From Massilia sp. Root418 (GTDB taxonomy: Bacteria > Pseudomonadota > Gammaproteobacteria > Burkholderiales > Burkholderiaceae_D), in contig NZ_LMEC01000001.1 in assembly GCF_001425265.1 (NCBI RefSeq), forward strand, positions 62,281 to 126,280: a stretch of DNA of 64,000 nt. The letters run 5' to 3'. Shown piece after piece: positions 47,550 to 55,705 of the stretch (its first letter is position 1; each line of letters starts with the position of its first letter). Made by a program: the position numbers and the translations under genes. The notes beneath the pieces are model-generated. The model had not been told where the DNA came from. It worked only from the letters and a program-made list of their open reading frames with translations, and did no database searches.

Positions 47550-48934
47550 GCCTGATAAACAAGATGCTGCAGGATCTGGATGCGCGCGGCGGCGCGCAAT
47601 CCGGGCAAGGCAATGTTCCGCAGATGCGGCCCGTCACCGGCAGCGGCCAGCCGCCGCGCGCCATGCTGGCTGCGGGCGCCGGCTTGGCCGTGGTGCTGCT
47701 GGCTGCCGGGGGCTGGCTGGGATGGCGTTATCTCCAGCGGCCTGCCGCTTCCGGACCGGTGGCCGCTGCGGCGGCGCCCGCGCGCTCAGTTGCGCCGGCG
47801 GTGACGGCGGATGCCGGTGCGGCTGGCATGGCCGGCACCGCTGGCACTGCAAGTTCCGCTGGCGTCGCTGGCATCGCTGGCACGGCGCCAGTCGTCAATG
47901 CGGAGGGCGGTGCAGGCCTGGCCGCAGCCGCGAACCCTCCCGCAACCGTGGCCGCGCCGGCCTCGCAGCCAAGGGCGCGGCTGCTGGCGGTGGCCCGTCC
48001 GATGCCGGCGCCGCCGGCCGCCGTGGCTGCCGACGCGGGCGACAACGCCGCCACCTTTACGCCCCGGCCATCGCGCCGCAAGGCGGACGAGAAGACATCC
48101 GCCGAACTGGCTGCCGAGCTGAAAACGGCCAGGCAGAAGGCGCGCCAGGCGAAGGCCGAGGCGGATCGCCTGGCGGCGGTGGGCGCGGTTAATCTTGGTA
48201 GTTCAAGCAGCGCAGACAGTGCAAGCCGTGCGGGCCGTGCAGCCGGCACCGGCAGTGCGGGCGGCGCGGGCGGCAACGCCGCCACGCAGCGCGCGGCGAA
48301 GGCGGAAGCCAGGCCGGCGCGGGCAACCGAGATCGCGGCCCAGCCGGGCACCGGCGGCGTCACCGTCACGTCGCAGCAGCAGGGCGAGAATGCCTACCGG
48401 CGCGGGCTGGCAGCCTTGCAGGAAGGCCGCGTGCAGGAGGCGCTGTCGAACATGGAACAGGCGGTGTTCCTGTACCCGCGCCATGACACGGCGCGCCAGA
48501 CACTGGTTGGCCTGCTGATCGAGAACAAGCGCCATGACGAGGCGATACGGCATCTGCAGTTCGGCCTGGGACTGGACCCGAAGCAGCCGCAGATGGCGAT
48601 GATCCTGGCGCGCCTGCAGATAGAGAAGGGCGGTCCTGCGATTGAAACGCTGCAGCGCAGCTTGCCGTATGCGGGCGGCAATGGCGATTATCTGGCTTTC
48701 CTGGCCGGCGCCTTGCAGCGCGCGCAGCGTAACCGCGAGGCGGCCGAGCAGTACCAGGCCGCGCTGCGCCTGCAGCCGCAGAACGGCGTGTGGTGGATGG
48801 GGTTGGGGATTTCGCTGCTGGCGGATAAGCGCGATGCGGAGGCGCGGGAGGCGTTTGCGCGCGCTAAGAATAGTGGGAACTTGTCGCAGGAATTGCAGGC
48901 TTTTGTTGAGCGCAAGCTGCAGCAGCTGCGGTGA
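47546..48934 (+). CDS. mshN: MSHA TPR protein MshN
   Basis: 462 residues from ATG 47546, overlapping the mshM stop by four bases. It starts MSLINKMLQDLDARGG and has a membrane helix (about 40-60). An Ala/Gly-rich region follows, with a charged coiled stretch (KTARQKARQAKAEADRL) and C-terminal TPR repeats (ENAYRRGLAALQEGR, HDEAIRHLQFGLGLD). Last gene of the MSHA locus; a palindromic repeat follows 6 bases after its stop. It corresponds to the longer TPR protein of the minus-strand system. Confidence 0.85.
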   Translation: MSLINKMLQDLDARGGAQSGQGNVPQMRPVTGSGQPPRAMLAAGAGLAVVLLAAGGWLGWRYLQRPAASGPVAAAAAPARSVAPAVTADAGAAGMAGTAGTASSAGVAGIAGTAPVVNAEGGAGLAAAANPPATVAAPASQPRARLLAVARPMPAPPAAVAADAGDNAATFTPRPSRRKADEKTSAELAAELKTARQKARQAKAEADRLAAVGAVNLGSSSSADSASRAGRAAGTGSAGGAGGNAATQRAAKAEARPARATEIAAQPGTGGVTVTSQQQGENAYRRGLAALQEGRVQEALSNMEQAVFLYPRHDTARQTLVGLLIENKRHDEAIRHLQFGLGLDPKQPQMAMILARLQIEKGGPAIETLQRSLPYAGGNGDYLAFLAGALQRAQRNREAAEQYQAALRLQPQNGVWWMGLGISLLADKRDAEAREAFARAKNSGNLSQELQAFVERKLQQLR

Positions 48935-48939
48935 CGCCC

Positions 48940-49001
48940 GGCGGGTTACGCTGCTGCGCAGCTAACCCGCCCTACGAAGCCGTTTGGTGCGGGCGGGTTA
49001 G
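48940..49001. repeat. REP-like palindrome between convergent genes
   Basis: GGCGGGTTA (48940-48948) pairs with TAACCCGCC (48963-48971), with GCTGC/GCAGC pairing inside. A half copy GGGCGGGTTAG follows at 48991-49001 and contains the stop codon of the downstream minus-strand gene. The same unit recurs at 52566-52646. It sits between convergent genes and could act as a two-way transcription end. Confidence 0.8.
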
Positions 49002-49996
49002 AGGCTGGCCTGCTCGCCCCAGATCTGCTTCATGCTGAAGCGCACGTCGGCCTGGTCTTCGCTGAGCACTTCGGCGATCGCGCACTCGGGATCGCTGGCG
49101 CGGCGCAGCGCCTGGCTCAAGCCGCTGGCGTCGCGCAGCGATTTGCCGGCGGCGTCGCGCAGGCAGTGGATGTGGATTTCTCCGCCGCCGTCGCGCTGCA
49201 TCACCACGCCCACCTCGCCGTTCGCCAGCCTGACCAGCGCCCCCGGTGGATACTTGCCGATCTGGCTGATGAACTGGTCGGCCAGCTGGGGATCGCTGAC
49301 GCGCGCCGGATCGCCCAGCAGGTTGTTCAACGCCTTGTCTGGCAGCACCGAGCAGCGGTAGTTGCGCGCCGATACCTGGGCGCAGTAGCGGTCCGCCAGG
49401 CTGATCAGCCGCGCGTTCTGGGTGATGTCCGCGCTGGTGCGGCCTTCCGGGTAGCCGGTGCCGTCGTCGTTCTCGTGGTGCATCAGCACGCAGGTGATCC
49501 ACTCTTCATCGTCCACCCCGGCGTCGCGCAGCAGGCCCACGCTTTCCTCCGGGTGGCGCCGCACGATGGACATTTCCTCGCTGGTGAGGCTGGAACTCTT
49601 GTTGAAGGTGTTCTGGTGCCGCAGCATGCCCACGTTCATGGTGAGCGCGGCGGCGGCGATAATCAGCATCTCGTCACGGCTCTTGCGCATGCGCTGCGCC
49701 ACCAGCGTGGCCACGATGGCGGTCTCGATGCAGTGGCGCACCGCGTAGGTGCCGGCGATCTGGCTCAGGAAAATGCAGGCCAGCGCCACGTCCTTGTTCA
49801 GCTCCACGGCCATCATCACTTCGCGCGCGATGGCCAGCAGTTCGCTTTGCGCGTTGGCCTCGTTGCGCAGGTCGGCCAGCAGCTTCTCCAGGCGGCGGTT
49901 GGACTTGTTCAGCGCATTGAGCACCGAGGGGCGCGCCATGGCAAGGTTGGTGTTGTCGCCCAGGACAATGTCTTTCAAACTGCTGTACTGGTTCAT
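48998..49996 (-). CDS. HD-GYP-family protein lacking the HD pair
   Basis: 332 residues; the ATG at 49996 follows GGGGA. The GYP half is well conserved: HHENDDGTGYPEG (residues 173-185), RRHPEESVGLL and ARLISLADRYCAQVSAR. In the first half, the place of the HDIGK motif reads MNVGM (residues 120-124). The metal-binding His-Asp pair and the lysine are therefore missing. A C-terminal extension (VRLANGEVGVVMQRDGG) follows, as in some family members. Normal members hydrolyse c-di-GMP; this one is probably inactive and may bind the nucleotide or a partner. It follows the MSHA locus on the opposite strand. Confidence 0.85.
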   Translation of the reverse strand: MNQYSSLKDIVLGDNTNLAMARPSVLNALNKSNRRLEKLLADLRNEANAQSELLAIAREVMMAVELNKDVALACIFLSQIAGTYAVRHCIETAIVATLVAQRMRKSRDEMLIIAAAALTMNVGMLRHQNTFNKSSSLTSEEMSIVRRHPEESVGLLRDAGVDDEEWITCVLMHHENDDGTGYPEGRTSADITQNARLISLADRYCAQVSARNYRCSVLPDKALNNLLGDPARVSDPQLADQFISQIGKYPPGALVRLANGEVGVVMQRDGGGEIHIHCLRDAAGKSLRDASGLSQALRRASDPECAIAEVLSEDQADVRFSMKQIWGEQASL

Positions 49997-50021
49997 GATG
50001 GTCCCCGTGCCGCTTGTCTTC

Positions 50022-51200
50022 TTATATGCTGGCCAGGCGCTGAAGCGCCAGGGCCAAGGTGTCGTCCTTCTTCGCAAAGCAGAAGCGGACAATGCCCGAT
50101 TCCTTGCCTTGCTGGTAAAACGCAGAAACCGGGATCGCCGCCACCTTCACCTCTGTGGTCAGCCATTCGGCGAACTGCGCTTCGGGCATGTCTGAAATGG
50201 CGCCGTAGCGCACGCACTGGAAATAGGTGCCGTCGGCCGGCAGCAGCTCGAAGCGGCTGCCCTGCAGGCCGTTGCGGAAGATGTCGCGCTTGCGCTGGTA
50301 GAACGCCGGCAGCTCCTGGTAGGGCGCCGGGTCGGCCATGTAGCTGGCGATGCCGTGCTGCGTGGGCGTGTTGATCGAGAAGACGTTGTACTGGTGGACC
50401 TTGCGGAACTCCACCATCAGCGCGGCCGGCGCGGCCACGTAGCCTATCTTCCAGCCGGTGACGTGGTAGGTCTTGCCGAAGCTGGACACCACGAAGCTGC
50501 GCGCGGCCAGCTCCGGATAGCGGCAGATCGATTCGTGGCGCTGGCCGTCGTAGACCATGTGTTCGTACACTTCGTCCGACAAGATCAGCACATTGCTGCC
50601 GCGGACGATGTCCGCCAGCGCTTCCATGTCCGCCGCGCGCAGCACCGTGCCGGTGGGGTTGTGCGGCGTGTTGATGACGATCATGCGCGTGTTGCCGTTG
50701 ACGGCGGCCTGCACTTTGTCCCAAGGCACGCTGTAGCCGGAGGCGCCCACTTCCATCTGCACCCGCACCGCCACGCCGCCGGCCAGCTCGATGGCGGGCA
50801 AGTAGCTGTCGTAGGCGGGTTCGATGACGATCACTTCGTCGCCCGGGTGGACCGCGCACAGGATGGCGGTGGTGAGCGCCTGCGTGGCGCCGGCGGTGAC
50901 GGTGATTTCGGCGTTGGCGTCGTACAGGTGGCCGTAGTGCGCGGCGATCTTGGCGACGATGGCCTGGCGCAGCACGGGCGCGCCGGTCATCATGGGATAC
51001 TGGTTGAATCCGGCGCGCATGGCCTCCGCCACCATGTCCACCAGTTTGGGTTCGCAGGCGAAGTCGGGGAAGCCCTGGCCCAGGTTGACCGCGCCATGCT
51101 CGGCGGCCAGCGTGGACATGCGGGTGAAGACGGTGGTGCCGACTGCCGGCAAACGGGTGGTCAGGATGGGCGTTGCAGGCGGATTTTGACGGCTGTTCAT
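50022..51200 (-). CDS. ybdL: PLP-dependent methionine aminotransferase, YbdL type
   Basis: 392 residues. Strong match to E. coli YbdL: LPAVGTTVFTRMSTLA, GFNQYPMMTG, TVTAGATQALTTAI, NTPHNPTGTV, SDEVYEHM, and SFGKTYHVTGWKIGY with the cofactor lysine Lys243. The reaction is transamination of methionine and some other amino acids with a 2-oxo acid, in the cytoplasm. It stands alone on the minus strand, 25 bases from the HD-GYP gene, so joint transcription is possible but no functional tie is known. No clear ribosome binding site precedes the ATG. Confidence 0.88.
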   Translation of the reverse strand: MNSRQNPPATPILTTRLPAVGTTVFTRMSTLAAEHGAVNLGQGFPDFACEPKLVDMVAEAMRAGFNQYPMMTGAPVLRQAIVAKIAAHYGHLYDANAEITVTAGATQALTTAILCAVHPGDEVIVIEPAYDSYLPAIELAGGVAVRVQMEVGASGYSVPWDKVQAAVNGNTRMIVINTPHNPTGTVLRAADMEALADIVRGSNVLILSDEVYEHMVYDGQRHESICRYPELAARSFVVSSFGKTYHVTGWKIGYVAAPAALMVEFRKVHQYNVFSINTPTQHGIASYMADPAPYQELPAFYQRKRDIFRNGLQGSRFELLPADGTYFQCVRYGAISDMPEAQFAEWLTTEVKVAAIPVSAFYQQGKESGIVRFCFAKKDDTLALALQRLASI

Positions 51201-51317
51201 AGGGCGTGAGCGTAGAGGCGTTCGCTTATTCTAGCGCAGCCGGAGTGCTTAGGTGTTGCTTGGAAGCCCGGTATATTTTGGCGCCCGCGTCAAACGTCGA
51301 ACGCCAAGCGTCCGGCA

Positions 51318-51755
51318 TCACGCGTCCAGCGACCACGCTTCCGGCACCATCACCTTGAACATGCCGGCCTTAGCCAGGCGGCGGCCCAGTTTCAGCAGCG
51401 CCTTGTCCTTGGTGAGCAGGACGTGGGCGCCGGCGTCGCGCGCCAGCTCCAGGAATTTCTGGTCGTCGCGGTCGGTGCAGACCGGCAGCCGCACGCCGGA
51501 TTCAGGCGGCGCCACCACCTTGATCAGCTGGTCGAAGCGCGCCGCGCTCAGCGGCCTGCTGTTGTCGTCCAGCGGCAGGTGCTTGTAGTGCAGCACCACC
51601 AGGTATTCCTCGCGGCAGTCGGCGCGGGTGATGGCTTCCACGGCGCCGCTCTCGATGGCATGCAGCAGCGCGGCCCGGCGCGGATCCTTGAAGACGAACA
51701 GGTCGAGGCAGACATTGGTGTCCAGCACGATGCGTTTTGGTGAAACAGGTATCAT
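51318..51755 (-). CDS. PIN-domain protein of the putative toxin (COG1569) type
   Basis: 145 residues, a single PIN fold with the acidic residues of a metal-dependent RNase: Asp in IVLDTNV, Glu in CREEYL, Asp in CTDRDDQ, and Asp in LLTKDKALL. Such proteins are often called toxins, but there is no antitoxin-sized gene beside it; upstream lies yaaA in the opposite direction, 35 bases away. It may be a housekeeping or orphan PIN nuclease. No ribosome binding site is visible before the ATG. Confidence 0.8.
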   Translation of the reverse strand: MIPVSPKRIVLDTNVCLDLFVFKDPRRAALLHAIESGAVEAITRADCREEYLVVLHYKHLPLDDNSRPLSAARFDQLIKVVAPPESGVRLPVCTDRDDQKFLELARDAGAHVLLTKDKALLKLGRRLAKAGMFKVMVPEAWSLDA

Positions 51756-51790
51756 GTCGGTTCTTGATATGAAGTAAGTATTCTAAATTT

Positions 51791-52561
51791 ATGCTGATAG
51801 TGCTTTCGCCCGCCAAAAGTCTCGACCTGGAGACGCCTCCCACCACCAAGCTGCACACCCAACCCGACTTTCTCGACCATTCCGAGCAGCTGATCAACCG
51901 CCTGCGCGAGTATTCGCCGGCCGAAATCGGCGAGCTGATGGATATTTCCGACGCGCTGTCCACGCTGAACGTGGCCCGCTATGCGTCTTGGACCAAGGAT
52001 ACGTCCGAAGCGCGCCAGGCCGTGATGACGTTCAACGGCGACGTGTACGACGGCCTGGCCGCCCGCACGCTCACGCCCAAGCAGCTCGATTACACGCAGC
52101 AGCGCGTGCGTATCCTGTCCGGCCTGTACGGCATGCTGCGCCCGCTGGACCTGATCCACCCGCACCGGCTGGAGATGGGGACGCGCCTGGCGACGCCGCG
52201 CGGCAAGGATTTGTACACCTTCTGGGGCGATACCATCGCCGATGCACTGAACCGCACGGCGGAAGCGCAGGGCGCCGAAGTGCTGGTCAATCTTGCGTCG
52301 GAGGAATATTTTAAGTCGGTCAAGCGCGCCAGGCTGGGCATGCCGGTCATTACGCCCGTGTTCGAGGACTGGAAGAACGGCAAGTACAAGATTATTTCGT
52401 TCTACGCCAAGCGCGCGCGCGGCTTGCTGGCGCGCTACGCGGCGGTGAAGAATATTACGAATCCTGAAAAGCTGAAGGCGTTCGACGTGGACGGCTATGC
52501 CTTCGACAAGCGGGATTCGGACGAGCGCACCTGGGTGTTCCGGCGCCGGGTCGCTGACTGA
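51791..52561 (+). CDS. yaaA: peroxide stress protein YaaA
   Basis: 256 residues, full family length. It starts [17 protein letters not shown] and has the conserved [23 protein letters not shown] and [11 protein letters not shown] blocks. In E. coli YaaA lowers free iron under peroxide stress and binds DNA; the biochemical activity is not fully defined. The gene stands alone and is followed by a pair of palindromic repeats 5 bases after the stop. Confidence 0.92.
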   Translation: MLIVLSPAKSLDLETPPTTKLHTQPDFLDHSEQLINRLREYSPAEIGELMDISDALSTLNVARYASWTKDTSEARQAVMTFNGDVYDGLAARTLTPKQLDYTQQRVRILSGLYGMLRPLDLIHPHRLEMGTRLATPRGKDLYTFWGDTIADALNRTAEAQGAEVLVNLASEEYFKSVKRARLGMPVITPVFEDWKNGKYKIISFYAKRARGLLARYAAVKNITNPEKLKAFDVDGYAFDKRDSDERTWVFRRRVAD

Positions 52562-52565
52562 GCCC

Positions 52566-52646
52566 GGCGGGTTACGGCGTTCCGCCTAACCCGCCCTACA
52601 TATGGACGGCGCGCAGGGCGGGTTAGGCCGCAGGCCGTAACCCGCC
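52566..52646. repeat. pair of REP-like palindromes in inverted order
   Basis: First stem: GGCGGGTTA (52566-52574) with TAACCCGCC (52587-52595), inner GGCG/CGCC. Second stem: GGCGGGTTA (52617-52625) with TAACCCGCC (52638-52646), inner GGCC/GGCC. The two stems face each other across 21 bases, as in BIME-type elements. It lies between the convergent ends of yaaA and bamD. Confidence 0.85.
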
Positions 52647-52651
52647 GCACG

Positions 52652-53485
52652 TCAACCCCAGAGCTTCCACCACTGGCGCTCTTTTTTCACGCCTTCGTCC
52701 AGGAACTTGCTGTTCGGATAGTTCTGCTTGAACACGCGCAGGGCGTCGTCGTGCAGTTGCACATTGCCCATTTTCTCGTAGCCGCGGATCATGATGAACA
52801 GCGCTTCCTCGATCGACGGCGAGTCGCGGTAGTCGCTGATCACGCCCATGGCGCGGTTGACGGCCGCCAGGTAGGCGCCGCGGCGGTAGTAGTAGCGCGC
52901 CACGTGCACTTCGTACGACGCCATGGCGTTAATCAGATACTTCATACGGTCGATCGCATCCGGCGTATACTGGCTGTCCGGGAACTTGTCGACCAGGGCC
53001 TTGAATGCAGCAAAGGCCTCGCGGGTGGCTTTCGGATCGCGCTCGGTGGGATCCTGTTCGTAGATGAAGTTCAGGAAGCCGATCTGGTCATTGAAACTGA
53101 TCAGGCCGCGCAGATAGTACATATAGTCCACGTTGGCGTGGTTGGGGTGCAGCTTGATGAAGCGCTCCACGGCGGCCAGCGCCTGGGCCTGGTCCTGCGC
53201 CTTGTAGTTGGCGTAGGCAATTTCCATCTGGGCTTGCACCGCGTACGTACCGAACGGATAGCTCGATTCCAGCTTTTCAAACAACTGAATTGCACGCTCG
53301 TAGTGTCCGCCTGCCAATTCCTCCTTGGCCTCCGAGTATAATTTCGTAGCGGACCAGCCTTTGGTTTCATCTGCCTTTTCCGGCAGCAGGCTGCAGCCGG
53401 AAAGGCCAAGCAGTGCGAATGTTGCTGCGGTTGCTGCTACTTTTGCTGCTGCTTTTGCTGCGATAGCCGAATATTTTTTTTGCAT
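52652..53485 (-). CDS. bamD: outer-membrane assembly lipoprotein BamD
   Basis: 277 residues from ATG 53485; a TTG at 53497 is the alternative. Lipobox LLGLSGC with Cys31. TPR-like repeats follow: YSEAKEELAGGHYERAIQLF, YPFGTYAVQAQMEIAYANY and FPDSQYTPDAIDRM. The conserved family C-terminal helix ends WWKLWG. Part of the BAM complex that inserts beta-barrel proteins, so it would also serve the secretins here. A TATAAT box lies 44 bases upstream. Confidence 0.93.
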   Translation of the reverse strand: MQKKYSAIAAKAAAKVAATAATFALLGLSGCSLLPEKADETKGWSATKLYSEAKEELAGGHYERAIQLFEKLESSYPFGTYAVQAQMEIAYANYKAQDQAQALAAVERFIKLHPNHANVDYMYYLRGLISFNDQIGFLNFIYEQDPTERDPKATREAFAAFKALVDKFPDSQYTPDAIDRMKYLINAMASYEVHVARYYYRRGAYLAAVNRAMGVISDYRDSPSIEEALFIMIRGYEKMGNVQLHDDALRVFKQNYPNSKFLDEGVKKERQWWKLWG

Positions 53486-53528
53486 GTTGTTTTGCAAGAA
53501 CGTTTAACCAAGATTGTACAACTGGCTG

Positions 53529-53534
53529 ATTATA
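53529..53534 (-). promoter_or_regulatory. -10 box candidate for bamD
   Basis: A consensus TATAAT on the minus strand would give a leader of about 37 bases for bamD. No good -35 box is found at 16-18 bases. The box lies in the 64-base gap to the divergent rluD start, so the two promoters are face to face. Confidence 0.35.
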
Positions 53535-53549
53535 GCCGATGGGAATGCT

Positions 53550-54623
53550 GTGATTTTAACTAATAACGAATTAGACGCCGACTTTGATGCTGAATTCCTG
53601 GGCGAAGACGAGGCCGCCGACGCGCTGGCCCCTATCGTACTCGAATTGAGCCCCGAAGCGTGCGGCGAACGCCTCGACAAAGTCATCTCCAAGCTGGTGC
53701 CGCAGTATTCGCGCGGCCGCTTGCAGATGTGGATCGAGGACGGCTTCGTTACCGTGGACGGCAAGCCCTCCAAAACCAAGGCCACCGTGTATGGCGACGA
53801 AAAAGTGGTCATCCTGCCGCAGCCGGACCAGGAAACCGAGGCCTACAAGCCGGAACAGATGGAACTGGACATCGTCTATGAGGACGAGCACCTGATCGTG
53901 GTCAACAAGGCGGCCGGCGTGGTGGTCCACCCCGGCAACGGCAACTGGAGCGGCACGCTGCTGAACGGCCTGCTGCACCACTGCCCGCAGCTGATCGGCG
54001 TGCCGCGCGCCGGCATCGTGCACCGCCTGGACAAGGATACCAGCGGCCTGATGGTGGTGGGCAAGACCCTGGCCGCGCAGACCGACCTGGTGCGCCAGCT
54101 GCAGGCGCGCACCGTGAAGCGCGAATACTGGTGCCTGGTCTGGGGCACGCCGCAGTCGGGCGGGACCATCAACGCGCCCATGGGCCGCCACCAGAAGGAC
54201 CGCGTGAAGATGGCCGTGTCCACCGGCCTGGGCGCCAAGCCGGCCATCACGCACTACGAGCGCATTGAATCGGGCGTGCTGGAAGGGCGTCCGGTGAGCC
54301 TGGTGCAGTGCCGCCTGTCCACCGGCCGCACCCACCAGATCCGTGTCCACATGGCCCATCTCGGCTTCCCGCTGATCGGCGACTATGTGTACGGCAAGCC
54401 GCACCTGACGCACTTCTTCCCGCGCCAGGCGCTGCAGGCGCGCCGCCTGGGCCTGATCCACCCGGCCACCGGCGACGCGTGCGAATGGCGCGTGCCGCTG
54501 GCGGATGACTTTGCCGCGCTGCTGGACCAGGTAGGCATCCACAACCCGGGCCTGGACGACGTGGGCGGCGACATCGAGGACGACTATCAGGAAGACGACT
54601 TCGACTACGGCGACGACGACTGA
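53550..54623 (+). CDS. rluD: 23S rRNA pseudouridine synthase RluD
   Basis: 357 residues, start GTG at 53550 with GGGA upstream; a TTG at 53514 would overlap the bamD promoter. An acidic N-terminal segment precedes the S4-like domain (LDKVISKLVPQYSRGRLQMW), then the RluA-family catalytic domain with HRLDKDTSGL and catalytic Asp161. RTHQIRVHMAHLG and GDYVYG are also present. Converts the three uridines of helix 69 in 23S rRNA, by family knowledge. The acidic C-terminal tail (DDYQEDDFDYGDDD) is unusual. Its stop overlaps the next start. Confidence 0.92.
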   Translation: MILTNNELDADFDAEFLGEDEAADALAPIVLELSPEACGERLDKVISKLVPQYSRGRLQMWIEDGFVTVDGKPSKTKATVYGDEKVVILPQPDQETEAYKPEQMELDIVYEDEHLIVVNKAAGVVVHPGNGNWSGTLLNGLLHHCPQLIGVPRAGIVHRLDKDTSGLMVVGKTLAAQTDLVRQLQARTVKREYWCLVWGTPQSGGTINAPMGRHQKDRVKMAVSTGLGAKPAITHYERIESGVLEGRPVSLVQCRLSTGRTHQIRVHMAHLGFPLIGDYVYGKPHLTHFFPRQALQARRLGLIHPATGDACEWRVPLADDFAALLDQVGIHNPGLDDVGGDIEDDYQEDDFDYGDDD

Positions 54624-55432
54624 TGGCCATCTCCCGGCAATCCACCCAATGGCTGCTGCCCGACTGGCCCGGCCTGCCGCCCAATATCGGCGTGCTGGCC
54701 ACCACGCGGCGCGGCGGGGTCAGCCCCGCGCCGTATGACGACGGCCAGGGCGGCGGCGGCCTCAATCTGGGCATCCACGTGGGCGACCAGCCGCACAATG
54801 TGGCGCAGAACCGCGCGCTGCTGGCGGCCGAATTGCCGGACGAGCCGGTCTGGCTGAACCAGGTGCACGGCGTGGAAGTGGTGGACGCCGGCAAAGTCCG
54901 TCCCGGCCAGGTACCGACGGCGGACGCCAGTACCGCGCGCGTACCGAACACGGTGTGCGCTATCCTGACGGCCGACTGCCTGCCGGTCCTGTTCTGCGAT
55001 ACCGCCGGCACGGTGGTGGGCGCGGCGCATGCGGGCTGGCGCAGCCTGGCCAACGGCGTGCTGCAGGAAACCACGCGCGCCATGCGCGAGGCGGGTGCGG
55101 GCGACATCATGGCCTGGCTGGGCGTGGCCATCGGGCCGGTGCGCTTCGAAGTGGGCAACGACGTGCTGCAAGCCTTCCTGAAGCAGGCGCACCAGGCCGA
55201 GGATGCGGACGCGGCCGACGCGCAGGTGCGCGCCGCGTTTGCGCCGATTGCGGGCAAGCCGGGCAAGTACCTGGCGGACATGTACGCGCTGGCGCGCGGC
55301 ATCCTGCGGCGTGACGGGGTGACCCGTGTGGCCGGCGGGGAATATTGCACGGTGTCGAATTCGGGCCGGTTCTATTCCTACCGGCGCGACGGCGTGACCG
55401 GAAGGCAGGCAACTTTGATCTGGATCAAATGA
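54623..55432 (+). CDS. pgeF: purine nucleoside phosphorylase-type protein PgeF (YfiH)
   Basis: 269 residues, TGATG overlap with rluD. Zinc-ligand motifs of the multicopper-laccase-like fold: NQVHGVEVV, LTADCLPVLFCD and AAHAGWRSL, and the GPVRFEVGNDV region. Proteins of this family act as nucleoside phosphorylases or as an editing enzyme for peptidoglycan precursors (PgeF). The rluD-pgeF pair is conserved in many proteobacteria. Confidence 0.9.
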   Translation: MAISRQSTQWLLPDWPGLPPNIGVLATTRRGGVSPAPYDDGQGGGGLNLGIHVGDQPHNVAQNRALLAAELPDEPVWLNQVHGVEVVDAGKVRPGQVPTADASTARVPNTVCAILTADCLPVLFCDTAGTVVGAAHAGWRSLANGVLQETTRAMREAGAGDIMAWLGVAIGPVRFEVGNDVLQAFLKQAHQAEDADAADAQVRAAFAPIAGKPGKYLADMYALARGILRRDGVTRVAGGEYCTVSNSGRFYSYRRDGVTGRQATLIWIK

Positions 55433-55449
55433 GCTGCTGCCGGCAGGCC

Positions 55450-55668
55450 TTAGGCTTCGGGTGGCCGTTCGGGGCCCGCTTGCTGTTTTGTGGCGAGTTC
55501 CCGGGCGGCGCGCGCACGCTTGCGCCGGCCCGATCCCGTTAAATAGAATAGTATTCCCAATGGCAACACGCAATACAGCGAGAATGTCATGATGCCGGCC
55601 ACCACCGTCGGTTCGGTGAAGGCCATCAGCAGCACGACGTAGATCCACGCAACAGCGACAATCAGCAT
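55450..55668 (-). CDS. small two-helix membrane protein of unknown function
   Basis: 72 residues: two hydrophobic helices (MLIVAVAWIYVVLLMAF and IMTFSLYCVLPLGILFYL) and a basic, Arg/Lys-rich tail. No recognised domain. It lies convergent with pgeF and divergent from phaC, whose start is 38 bases away. A link with phaC is suggested only by position. Confidence 0.6.
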   Translation of the reverse strand: MLIVAVAWIYVVLLMAFTEPTVVAGIMTFSLYCVLPLGILFYLTGSGRRKRARAARELATKQQAGPERPPEA

Positions 55669-55705
55669 AAGCAGTCTCGGTAAAAACTCTTTTTATGGAC
55701 TAAAC

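Noticed and set aside
51318..51755. Toxin-antitoxin pair around the PIN gene
   Set aside because: No small antitoxin gene precedes or follows it; both neighbours are housekeeping-type genes in other transcription units.
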